DNA of 7,062 nt. Source: Treponema sp. GTDB taxonomy: Bacteria; Spirochaetota; Spirochaetia; Treponematales; Breznakiellaceae. A model generated the notes under the pieces. That model was not told the DNA's origin and ran no database searches. It saw only the letters and a list, made by a program, of their open reading frames with translations. The stretch is taken from contig JAISEB010000125.1 of NCBI GenBank assembly GCA_031264395.1, positions 1 through 7,062 of the forward strand, read 5' to 3'. Both the position numbers and the translations under genes were made by a program. Numbering within the stretch: the first letter of the stretch is position 1; each line of letters opens with the position of its first letter. Of the stretch, positions 1-5,186 are shown one piece after another.

Positions 1-207
1 GCGGCCGCCCTTTCCCTCTACGAGACCGCCGTATCGGCAATGGAAAAAAGCGGGATCAACAGGACGGAGGCCGCGCGGCTCCAGCTCCGCATAGCCGCAT
101 GCTTCACCGTCATGGGCCGTCCTGAAGAGAGCCGCCGCGTCCTTGAATACGCGCGGGATCTTGATCCTGAAAACATCACCGTGCAGATGGAATTAAGGCG
201 GCTATAA
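1..207 (+). CDS. C-terminal part of a TPR-repeat protein (5' end outside window)
   Basis: Frame 1 is open from the first base to TAA at 205-207 and gives 68 residues. The segment has the helical, Ala/Leu/Arg-rich pattern of tetratricopeptide repeats. One unit is clear: LQLRIAACFTVMGRPEESRR, followed by VLEYARDLDPEN. It has the small residues at the helix A/B turn (MGR), the helix B alanine and the terminal Asp-Pro typical of a TPR. TPR proteins are protein-interaction scaffolds; partner and cell location cannot be told from this fragment. The gene converges on groES, and its stop codon lies in the A-run that forms the T-tract of the groES terminator. No T-rich terminator for the plus strand is visible after the stop. 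TPR assignment is fairly secure; the gene's identity is unknown. Confidence 0.75.
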   Translation, partial: AAALSLYETAVSAMEKSGINRTEAARLQLRIAACFTVMGRPEESRRVLEYARDLDPENITVQMELRRL

Positions 208-235
208 AAAAACGCCCGGCCTTGCGGACCGGGCG
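206..235 (-). terminator. Rho-independent terminator of groES
   Basis: On the minus strand a perfect 7-bp stem, CGCCCGG/CCGGGCG (plus coordinates 229-235 and 213-219, 9-nt loop), is followed directly by seven T (212-206). It starts 26 bp past the groES stop codon. The T-tract overlaps the TAA of the convergent TPR gene. The plus strand has no T-run after the stem, so it is directional, serving groES. Confidence 0.85.
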
Positions 236-261
236 CGTACAGGGCCGGAGAAGACCGGCGC

Positions 262-534
262 TTATTCGATAGCCGCGATAATGTCGGACATCTTGAGAAT
301 CAGGTGATCCTCGCCGTCAATCTTGACCTGCGTTCCGGCGTATTTGTCGTACATCACCTTCTGTCCCGCTTTAACGGTGATGGGGTCCTTTTCGGTTCCC
401 GGTCCCACTTCAACCACAGAGCCGGTCTGGGTCTTTTCCTGGGCGGTATCGGGAATGATGATGCCTCCGGCGGTTTTCGCCTCGTTCTTCTCAAGCTTGA
501 CCAATACCCGGTCGCTCAAGGGCTTTACCTTCAT
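262..534 (-). CDS. groES: Co-chaperonin GroES (Hsp10/Cpn10)
   Basis: A 90-aa protein beginning MKVKPLSDRVLVKLEKNEAK, the standard GroES opening. GroES forms the heptameric lid of the GroEL folding chamber in the cytoplasm. The mobile loop that binds GroEL is residues 17-34, with the hydrophobic GGIIIPDT segment. The roof-loop region follows at VGPGTEKDPITV (43-54), a few residues shorter than in typical 94-97-aa homologues, and the core ends with KYAGT and DHLILKMSDIIAAIE. The open frame extends 56 codons upstream, but that extension runs through the promoter. The start at 534 has a strong GGAGG (541-545, minus strand) 6 nt before the ATG. groEL is not adjacent, so groES is a single-gene unit with its own promoter and terminator, divergent from a sigma-factor gene. 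Confidence 0.97.
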   Translation of the reverse strand: MKVKPLSDRVLVKLEKNEAKTAGGIIIPDTAQEKTQTGSVVEVGPGTEKDPITVKAGQKVMYDKYAGTQVKIDGEDHLILKMSDIIAAIE

Positions 535-578
535 ATTGTTCCTCCGTTTGTTAGAAATAAGAGTAGATAGATGTACAA

Positions 579-608
579 AATATACAAAAATTTTCACGGC
601 AAGGTCAA
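579..608 (-). promoter_or_regulatory. Sigma-70-type promoter of groES
   Basis: On the minus strand TTGACC (608-603) and TATATT (584-579) are separated by 18 bp; GTATAT would give 17 bp. The predicted start near 572 leaves a leader of about 37 nt containing the GGAGG. The spacer is A/T rich. No CIRCE element (TTAGCACTC-N9-GAGTGCTAA) is visible, so HrcA control is not supported here. Confidence 0.8.
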
Positions 609-629
609 GAACAATCGGAAAATTTTCAC
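587..629. repeat. Direct repeat AAAATTTTCAC at the groES promoter
   Basis: The 11-mer AAAATTTTCAC occurs at 587-597 and again at 619-629, exactly 32 bp apart or about three helical turns. The first copy is in the -35/-10 spacer and the second is just upstream of the -35 box. The phasing would place a bound dimer or pair of proteins on one DNA face. It could equally be an A/T-rich promoter upstream element; the function is inferred. Confidence 0.5.
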
Positions 630-652
630 CGGAGGCCGCGCGCGGAAAGGGG

Positions 653-726
653 CGATCCTCAAAACCGGCCTTTGGGTCATAAAATGGGGAATTATGACAC
701 ATTTATATGGCGGTTTTCGAAGATCG
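653..726. repeat. Imperfect long inverted repeat enclosing TTATGAC sites
   Basis: CGATC-CTC-AAAACCG (653-667) is mirrored by CGGTTTT-CGAA-GATCG (711-726). This gives 12 matched positions with a 3/4-nt unmatched segment between the two blocks. The arms enclose a second perfect dyad at 676-698. It could be a nested protein-binding region or a folded transcript; nothing in the sequence decides which. Confidence 0.45.
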
Positions 727-735
727 TGTCATAAT
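676..735. promoter_or_regulatory. Triple TTATGAC/GTCATAA sites: candidate activator-binding (UAS) region
   Basis: Three copies of a heptamer are present: GTCATAA at 676-682, TTATGAC at 692-698 and GTCATAA at 728-734. The first two form a perfect 7-9-7 dyad. The second and third extend to a perfect 10-bp inverted repeat, ATTATGACAC (691-700) and GTGTCATAAT (726-735). The cluster lies about 155-215 bp upstream of the predicted sigma-54 start at 889, within the usual range of enhancer sites for sigma-54 activators. The repeats are direct observation; the enhancer role is inference. Confidence 0.5.
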
Positions 736-753
736 AGGACATGAAAGGCCCCG

Positions 754-792
754 GATCTTTCAAGCGGAAAGAATTTCCCCTTTGAAATGATC
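754..792. repeat. 39-bp interrupted palindrome upstream of the sigma-factor gene
   Basis: GATCTTTCAA (754-763) pairs with TTGAAA-T-GATC (782-792, one bulged T). Inside it GGAAA (766-770) pairs with TTTCC (774-778) around GAA. Fifteen base pairs are possible with one small internal loop. It lies about 100-135 bp before the predicted start of the sigma gene, so it is DNA rather than leader RNA for that transcript. It may be an operator or part of an unrecognised small RNA. Confidence 0.45.
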
Positions 793-801
793 ATGTTTCT
801 T

Positions 802-830
802 TCTAATTCATTGTAATACAAGGAATTAGA
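802..830. repeat. 29-bp dyad TCTAATTC/GAATTAGA, candidate operator
   Basis: TCTAATTC (802-809) and GAATTAGA (823-830) are perfect complements. After one mismatched pair (A810/G822), TTGT (811-814) and ACAA (818-821) continue the symmetry around AAT. Twelve of thirteen arm positions match. The centre (816) is about 73 bp upstream of the predicted sigma-54 start. Candidate binding site for an activator or repressor. Confidence 0.5.
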
Positions 831-836
831 CGATCC

Positions 837-855
837 GTTTTTCTTTGCGAAAAAC
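837..855. repeat. Palindrome GTTTTTC-N5-GAAAAAC adjoining the -24 box
   Basis: A perfect 7-bp inverted repeat with a 5-bp centre ends 6 bp before the sigma-54 -24/-12 element, at about -52 to -34 relative to the predicted start. A bound protein here could interfere with RpoN or bend the DNA. The A/T richness makes chance symmetry more likely than for the other dyads. Confidence 0.4.
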
Positions 856-861
856 AAAAGA

Positions 862-878
862 TTGGCACGGTTATTGCT
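862..878 (+). promoter_or_regulatory. Sigma-54 (RpoN) -24/-12 promoter of the sigma-factor gene
   Basis: TTGGCACGGTTATTGCT matches the established sigma-54 consensus YTGGCACGRNNNTTGCW at every defined position. The invariant GG (864-865) and GC (876-877) are separated by exactly 10 bp. The start is predicted near 889, giving a leader of about 20 nt that holds the ribosome-binding site. I found no credible sigma-70-type -35/-10 pair for this gene, so transcription probably requires RpoN and an ATP-driven activator. Confidence 0.9.
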
Positions 879-908
879 ACTATATTGGTAACCTGGTAAG
901 GAGGGTAC

Positions 909-1787
909 ATGACCGCGACTAAAGTCAAGAAAACCGAACCCCGGATGAGGAAGAACCTCGAAGACAACGTTCTTTCTCAATACCTCAAGGAAATCAACCG
1001 GATCCCCCTTTTGACAAGGGAAGAAGAAGAGAACGCCGCAAGAGGCGCGGCAAAGGGCAATCAGGAAGCCAAGAACGTTCTGATCAGGGGGAATCTGCGC
1101 TTTGTCGTCAATGTGGCAAAGAAATATCAGGGACAGGGGCTGCCTCTTTCGGATCTTATCAGCGAAGGAAACATAGGCCTTATAAACGCCATTGACCGTT
1201 ACGATGTAGACAAGGGGTATCATTTTATCTCCTACGCGGTATGGTGGATACGCCAGGCGATTCTAAAGGCAATCTGCGAAAAATCCCGGATGATACGGCT
1301 TCCCCTTAACCGGGCAAACGAAATGGTCCAGATTGAAAAGACAAGGAAGATGATTCAGGAAGGCGCCGGGACGGACAGCGAGATACAGGAAATAGCAAGG
1401 CTCCTTAACATGGACGCTTCCCATGTGGCGGATCTGGTAAAGATTTCACGGGGGCTCGTTTCCCTTGAAAACCCCGTCTATTCAGGCAAGGACACATCCA
1501 GTCTGGGCGATTTTATAGAGGATGAAAACTACCAGTCGCCCGATGAACACGCCATTGAATACGCCCTTAAAAAAGACATAGAAATGGTGCTGAAAACCCT
1601 CAACGAAAAAGAGGCGGACATTATCCGTTACCGCTACGGCCTGGGGAACACCGTCCCCCTTTCCCTCAAGGAAATAGGCGAACGCTTTAACCTTACAAAG
1701 GAAAGGATACGTCAGATTGAAAAGAAGGCCATCAAGCGGCTGCAGCACCCTTCGCGGCAGAGGCTCCTGGAAGTCTACGTCGCCTAA
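909..1787 (+). CDS. Sigma-70 family sigma factor, group 2 type (RpoS/RpoD-like)
   Basis: A 292-aa RNA polymerase sigma subunit. Region 1.2 is at about 19-45 (DNVLSQYLKEINRIPLLTREEE). Regions 2.1-2.4 are at about 56-122, including NLRFVVNVAKKYQ, LISEGNIGLINAIDRYD and YAVWWIRQAILKAI. Region 3 is at about 128-205, and region 4 at about 222-285 with the -35-binding helix-turn-helix SLKEIGERFNLTKERIRQIE (252-271). There is no region 1.1 and no long non-conserved insert, so it is shorter than a housekeeping RpoD and resembles an alternative group 2 factor. The melting aromatics (Y109, W112, W113) are kept, but the position matching E. coli sigma-70 T440 is L119. AAGGAGG (898-904) lies 4 nt before the ATG. 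It is transcribed from a sigma-54 promoter and ends in a strong terminator. I recall its T. pallidum counterpart (TP1012) lying next to groES. An rpoS-equivalent role is inferred, so no symbol is given. Confidence 0.93.
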   Translation: MTATKVKKTEPRMRKNLEDNVLSQYLKEINRIPLLTREEEENAARGAAKGNQEAKNVLIRGNLRFVVNVAKKYQGQGLPLSDLISEGNIGLINAIDRYDVDKGYHFISYAVWWIRQAILKAICEKSRMIRLPLNRANEMVQIEKTRKMIQEGAGTDSEIQEIARLLNMDASHVADLVKISRGLVSLENPVYSGKDTSSLGDFIEDENYQSPDEHAIEYALKKDIEMVLKTLNEKEADIIRYRYGLGNTVPLSLKEIGERFNLTKERIRQIEKKAIKRLQHPSRQRLLEVYVA

Positions 1788-1804
1788 AAACCCTTAAACA
1801 CCGG

Positions 1805-1830
1805 AAAAACCGCCCGCGGGCGGTTTTTTT
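1805..1830. terminator. Bidirectional rho-independent terminator between sigma gene and MATE gene
   Basis: AAAAA-CCGCC (1805-1814), loop CGCG, and GGCGG-TTTTTTT (1819-1830) form a perfect stem. It has seven T on the plus strand and five T on the minus strand. It starts 18 bp after the sigma-factor stop and can also end transcripts of the convergent MATE gene. Confidence 0.92.
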
Positions 1831-1840
1831 ATTAGGGGAC

Positions 1841-1869
1841 CTCTAAAAACCCAACCGGGGTTTCCAGAG
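1841..1869 (-). repeat. Small hairpin downstream of the MATE gene
   Basis: CTCT-AA-AAACCC (1841-1852) mirrors GGGTTT-CC-AGAG (1858-1869) with a 5-nt loop and a 2x2 internal mismatch. Read on the minus strand, the stem ends in a run of five T, so it may act as a weak first terminator or 3'-end stabiliser for the MATE transcript before the stronger one at 1805-1830. Confidence 0.4.
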
Positions 1870-1874
1870 CTTTC

Positions 1875-3230
1875 CTATATCCCCGTTGTTACATTGTGCA
1901 GCCACTTTCCCGACCTGCTGCGGGAAAGCCCCAGTATCACCTTTAGAAATTCCTCCGAGGAGACACAGAGGTAAATGACCCAGACAGGCGATTTGAAAAT
2001 AAAGGCGGCAGCCGCGGCGGCGGGAAGGGCAACGCACCACATAAAAAAATTATCGTAGAACGCGCAGAACACCGTATCCCCGCCGGCGCGGCATATTCCT
2101 ATTACCATGCTCATGTTAAAGGCGCGGAACGGATACGAGACGGAAAGAATAATGAGCATCAGGGCAGCGCCTGAAAATACGGCCTGGCTGGCGTTAAAGA
2201 CAAGAGGAAGAAGGCGCGACACGGGAACAAGCACAAAGGCCGCCCCAACGGCAAGCAGGGGGGCAAAGCGCACGATGCGGGCCGCGTAATTGCGCGCACC
2301 CCGCTCATCGCCCGAGCCTATCCTCTTTCCTATGAGCACACCCACGCCGTTTCCCAATCCTATAAAGAGAACCCAGGTAAGCTGGGAAACGGTACTGACA
2401 ATGTTAAACGCGGCAATGGCATCGGTGCCTGTCCGCGCGAAGATAATGTTGTGGATAGTCACTCCCAAAGACCAGATGATCTCGTTGAAGATCACAGGCA
2501 GACAAATACTAAAGAAGCGCCGCACATAAACGGCGTTAAAGGCGGTAAGTTCCCGGAGGCTTCCGGCAAGGGCGTATTTTCCGCCGTAGCTTATCGCGAT
2601 TAAGAACACGGTCTCCAGCGCCCGCGCCATGACGGTGGCGATGGCGGCTCCCCGTACCCCCATGGCGGGAAAAGGCCCTGCGCCGAAAATCAGAAAGTAG
2701 TTGAACACCACATTGACGCTAAGGGCGATAAAGGTTCCTATCATGGGGATGCGGACCTCTTCAATTGAGCGGAGGGTCAAAAAGAAAACCTGGCTTACCG
2801 CAAAGGGAATAAAGGAGGGAGCAAGCGATTTGAGATACACGCCGCCCGCCGTTATTACCGCCGGATCGCGGGAGTAGATTCGCAGTATTCCTTCCGGCGC
2901 AAGGAGCGCCGCCAGCGTAAAGAGAATGCCAATGGCAATGTTGAGGAGCAGACAGAAACCCGTATTTCTCCGTATTCCCGCAATATCCCGCTTGCCCCAG
3001 AACTGGGCGGTAAAGATGGAGCCGCCCGAGGTAACGCCAAAGAGAATAATCGAATAGAGGAAAAAAACGTTGTTTCCTATTCCGACCGCGGCTATTTCCA
3101 CCGTCCCCAGCCTGCCTATCATGATCGTATCCGCCATGTTGACCGCGGCGTTGACAAGATTCTGCAGCATAATGGGAATGGCGACGGTAAAAAGATCGCG
3201 GTAGAAATCCCTGTCGTCAAAAAGCTTCAT
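1875..3230 (-). CDS. MATE-family multidrug/cation antiporter (NorM/DinF-like)
   Basis: A 451-aa inner-membrane protein, the usual MATE length, with about twelve hydrophobic segments in two pseudo-symmetric halves. Family landmarks are NMADTIMIGRLG (31-42) after TM1, TAQFWGKRD (74-82) in the first half, its second-half counterpart GNGVGVLIGKRIGSGDERGAR (first G at 293, R at 313), RAGGDT (381-386), and a C-terminal tail of the EEFLKVILGLSR...KWLHN type. MATE proteins export drugs, dyes or metabolites in exchange for Na+ or H+; the substrate and ion cannot be read from sequence. The start at 3230 fits the family N-terminus (MKLFDDRDFYRDLFTVAIPI). The ribosome-binding site is weak: an AGGA about 13 nt upstream and nothing nearer. 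The gene is divergent from proS and convergent with the sigma-factor gene. No clear promoter was found in the 82-bp gap. Confidence 0.93.
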   Translation of the reverse strand: MKLFDDRDFYRDLFTVAIPIMLQNLVNAAVNMADTIMIGRLGTVEIAAVGIGNNVFFLYSIILFGVTSGGSIFTAQFWGKRDIAGIRRNTGFCLLLNIAIGILFTLAALLAPEGILRIYSRDPAVITAGGVYLKSLAPSFIPFAVSQVFFLTLRSIEEVRIPMIGTFIALSVNVVFNYFLIFGAGPFPAMGVRGAAIATVMARALETVFLIAISYGGKYALAGSLRELTAFNAVYVRRFFSICLPVIFNEIIWSLGVTIHNIIFARTGTDAIAAFNIVSTVSQLTWVLFIGLGNGVGVLIGKRIGSGDERGARNYAARIVRFAPLLAVGAAFVLVPVSRLLPLVFNASQAVFSGAALMLIILSVSYPFRAFNMSMVIGICRAGGDTVFCAFYDNFFMWCVALPAAAAAAFIFKSPVWVIYLCVSSEEFLKVILGLSRSRSGKWLHNVTTGI

Positions 3231-3266
3231 ACAGAGATTCCATCCTATCAGGCTTTAATATGAACG

Positions 3267-3278
3267 GCAAGAACTTGC
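3267..3278. repeat. Palindrome GCAAG-AA-CTTGC between MATE gene and proS
   Basis: A perfect 5-2-5 palindrome lies in the 82-bp divergent gap and overlaps the putative proS -35 box. It is a possible operator shared by both genes, but short enough to occur by chance. Confidence 0.3.
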
Positions 3279-3304
3279 AATGGATACTTATGTTCGTGTA
3301 GTAT
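3275..3304 (+). promoter_or_regulatory. Putative proS promoter giving a near-leaderless transcript
   Basis: TTGCAA (3275-3280) and TAGTAT (3299-3304) are 18 bp apart. The start would fall at about 3310-3313, at or within a few bases of the proS ATG at 3313. No Shine-Dalgarno sequence precedes that ATG, which agrees with leaderless initiation. The match to consensus is moderate. Confidence 0.4.
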
Positions 3305-3312
3305 CAAGTATC
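3283..3312. repeat. Inverted repeat GATACTT/AAGTATC abutting the proS start codon
   Basis: GATACTT (3283-3289) and AAGTATC (3306-3312) are perfect complements 16 nt apart, and the right arm ends on the base before the ATG. It spans the putative -10 box, so it could be an operator. In a longer transcript it would be a hairpin next to the start codon. Confidence 0.4.
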
Positions 3313-5157
3313 ATGCTTCAGAGCAAAACATTCATCCCTACCCTGCGGGAAGTTCCCACAGACGCGGTAACGGCAAGCCACCGGTTCATGTTCCGGTCCG
3401 GCATGCTGCGCAGACTGGCAAACGGCCTCTTTGTGTATCTGCCTCTGGGGCTCAGGGCCTTTAGAAAAGTAGAACAGATTATCCGCGAAGAAATGGACGC
3501 CACAGGCGCGCTTGAAATAAAACCGCCCGTGGTGGTTCCCGGGGAACTGTGGAAGGAGTCGGGCCGCTGGGATTCCATGGGCGAATCAATGCTCCGCGTC
3601 AAGAACAGGCAGAACGGGGACTTCGTCGTTTCCCCAACCGCCGAAGAAGCCTTTACCGCCGTGATAAGGGACGAACTTTCAAGTTACCGCCAGCTTCCCC
3701 TTTCCCTTTACCAGATCAACACCAAGTACCGCGACGAGATCCGTCCCCGCTACGGCGTCATGCGGGGAAGGGAATTTGTGATGAAGGACGCCTATTCCTT
3801 TCACGCGGATGAAACAAGCCTTGATAAAACCTACGACGACATGGGCGGCGCCTACAGGCGCATCTTCAAACGCTGCGGCCTTTCGGTGATCCCCGTAAAG
3901 GCCGATTCGGGGGCCATGGGGGGAAGCGGCTCCGAGGAATTTATGGTTGAAAGTGATATAGGCGACAACACGCTCATCCTCTGCGGGGCGTGCGGCTACG
4001 CGGCCAATGTGGAAAAGGCGGCGTGCAGGCCCGACTACACCCCCCGCCCCGCGCCGGAGGAAGCCAGGGCCGCGGCGGCTTCCGTTCCGCCTCTCGAAAA
4101 AATAGCCACGCCTTCGGTGCGGACCATAGAGGAACTCTCCGCCTTCCTCAAGACCGGCGCGAAACAGTTCATCAAGACACTGATCTACCGCGCGGTAAAC
4201 GCCGAGGCGGATTTTCCGGGAAAAGACGGCGCTCGTCTTGCGGAACATGAAAGCTCCGGACAAAAAAGAAACGCTCCGGGGCCTCTGGGCGAGGCGTTCT
4301 TCGCCGCCGCCATACGCGGCGATCTTGATGTCAACGAAGTGAAACTTGCCGCGGTCCTCAAGGCAACGGAAGTGAGCCTCGCGGCGGACGCCGATGTGGA
4401 ACGCATTACAGGAGCGCCCGTGGGCTTCGCGGGCCCTGTGGGGCTGGGCCTTCCCGTTGTTCTTGACGAAACCGTTACCGGCATGAACGACGCGGTAACA
4501 GGGGCGCTTGCGAAAGACCTCCACTACAGGCACGCCGCCTACGGCCGTGATTTTGAAGGCTGGATCACCGCCGACATACGGACCGTAAAGGCCGGCGACC
4601 TCTGCCCCGTCTGCGGCGGAGCGTTATACGAAAAAAAAGGCAACGAACTGGGTCACATCTTCAAACTTGGCCGCAAGTACACAAAGGCCATGAACGTAAG
4701 CTGCCTTGATGAAAGCGGCAAAAGCATTGTCCCCGTCATGGGCTGTTACGGCATAGGGCTCGACAGGACGCTCGCTTCGATCATTGAGGAACACCACGAC
4801 GAGGCGGGGATCATCTGGCCCATGACCGTGGCGCCGTATCATGTGATCATCATTCCCGTACGATACGAGGGCGCCATGAAACTGGCGGCGGACACTCTGG
4901 CGGCGGAACTGCAGGCGCGCGGCGTCGAGATCCTCCTCGACGACAGGGCCGAACGGCCCGGCGTCAAATTCAACGACGCGGATCTCATGGGCATTCCCCT
5001 GCGGGCCGTTATAGGCGACAGGAACCTCGCCCTTTCGCCGCCGTGCGTTGAAGTGAAGCGCCGGGACGAAAAGGAAAGCCGCCTTGTCGAAGCGGCGGCG
5101 GCCGCGGAAGAACTTTCCGGCCTTGTCAGGGCTGAACTTGAAAGGCTGAACCGTTAA
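3313..5157 (+). CDS. proS: Prolyl-tRNA synthetase, bacterial type with editing (INS) domain
   Basis: A 614-aa class II synthetase that charges tRNA-Pro in the cytoplasm. The catalytic core shows RLANGLFVYLPLGLRAFRKV (34-53), motif 2 TKYRDEIRPRYGVMRGREF (137-155) and motif 3 GCYGIGLDRT (477-486). Between motifs 2 and 3 lies the INS editing domain (about 225-405), which removes mischarged alanine. Lys288 (FIKTL) aligns with the E. coli editing lysine K279, and a GxxxP-type loop is seen at GAPVGFAGPVGL (367-378). About 30 extra residues (about 295-328) interrupt this domain. Two CxxC pairs (C224/C227, C431/C434) could bind metal. The C-terminal anticodon-binding domain begins near VIIIPVRYEG (511-520). 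E. coli ProRS is 572 aa. The frame is open from an ATG at 3280, but 3313 is preferred because homologues start at MLQSKTFIPTLREVPTDA; neither ATG has a Shine-Dalgarno site. Confidence 0.97.
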   Translation: MLQSKTFIPTLREVPTDAVTASHRFMFRSGMLRRLANGLFVYLPLGLRAFRKVEQIIREEMDATGALEIKPPVVVPGELWKESGRWDSMGESMLRVKNRQNGDFVVSPTAEEAFTAVIRDELSSYRQLPLSLYQINTKYRDEIRPRYGVMRGREFVMKDAYSFHADETSLDKTYDDMGGAYRRIFKRCGLSVIPVKADSGAMGGSGSEEFMVESDIGDNTLILCGACGYAANVEKAACRPDYTPRPAPEEARAAAASVPPLEKIATPSVRTIEELSAFLKTGAKQFIKTLIYRAVNAEADFPGKDGARLAEHESSGQKRNAPGPLGEAFFAAAIRGDLDVNEVKLAAVLKATEVSLAADADVERITGAPVGFAGPVGLGLPVVLDETVTGMNDAVTGALAKDLHYRHAAYGRDFEGWITADIRTVKAGDLCPVCGGALYEKKGNELGHIFKLGRKYTKAMNVSCLDESGKSIVPVMGCYGIGLDRTLASIIEEHHDEAGIIWPMTVAPYHVIIIPVRYEGAMKLAADTLAAELQARGVEILLDDRAERPGVKFNDADLMGIPLRAVIGDRNLALSPPCVEVKRRDEKESRLVEAAAAAEELSGLVRAELERLNR

Positions 5158-5186
5158 TCGGCCTACCGGGGGCAACGCGGCTTTTC

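Noticed and set aside
535..702. A 56-codon N-terminal extension of groES starting at 702
   Set aside because: It runs through the groES promoter, leader and Shine-Dalgarno site, and the normal GroES N-terminus begins at 534.
707..790. A 27-codon small frame starting MAVFEDRV in the groES/sigma gap
   Set aside because: There is no Shine-Dalgarno site or promoter, and it overlaps the inverted repeats. This is probably chance.
535..908. CIRCE heat-shock operator near groES
   Set aside because: No TTAGCACTC-N9-GAGTGCTAA or near match was found in the intergenic region.
729..1223. A 164-codon minus-strand frame overlapping the sigma gene and its control region
   Set aside because: It is antisense to conserved sigma-factor coding sequence and to the sigma-54 promoter, with no recognisable domain.
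3280..3312. Alternative proS start 11 codons upstream
   Set aside because: There is no ribosome-binding site, the extra residues do not resemble a ProRS N-terminus, and they would cover the putative promoter. It is not fully excluded because the downstream ATG also lacks a Shine-Dalgarno site.
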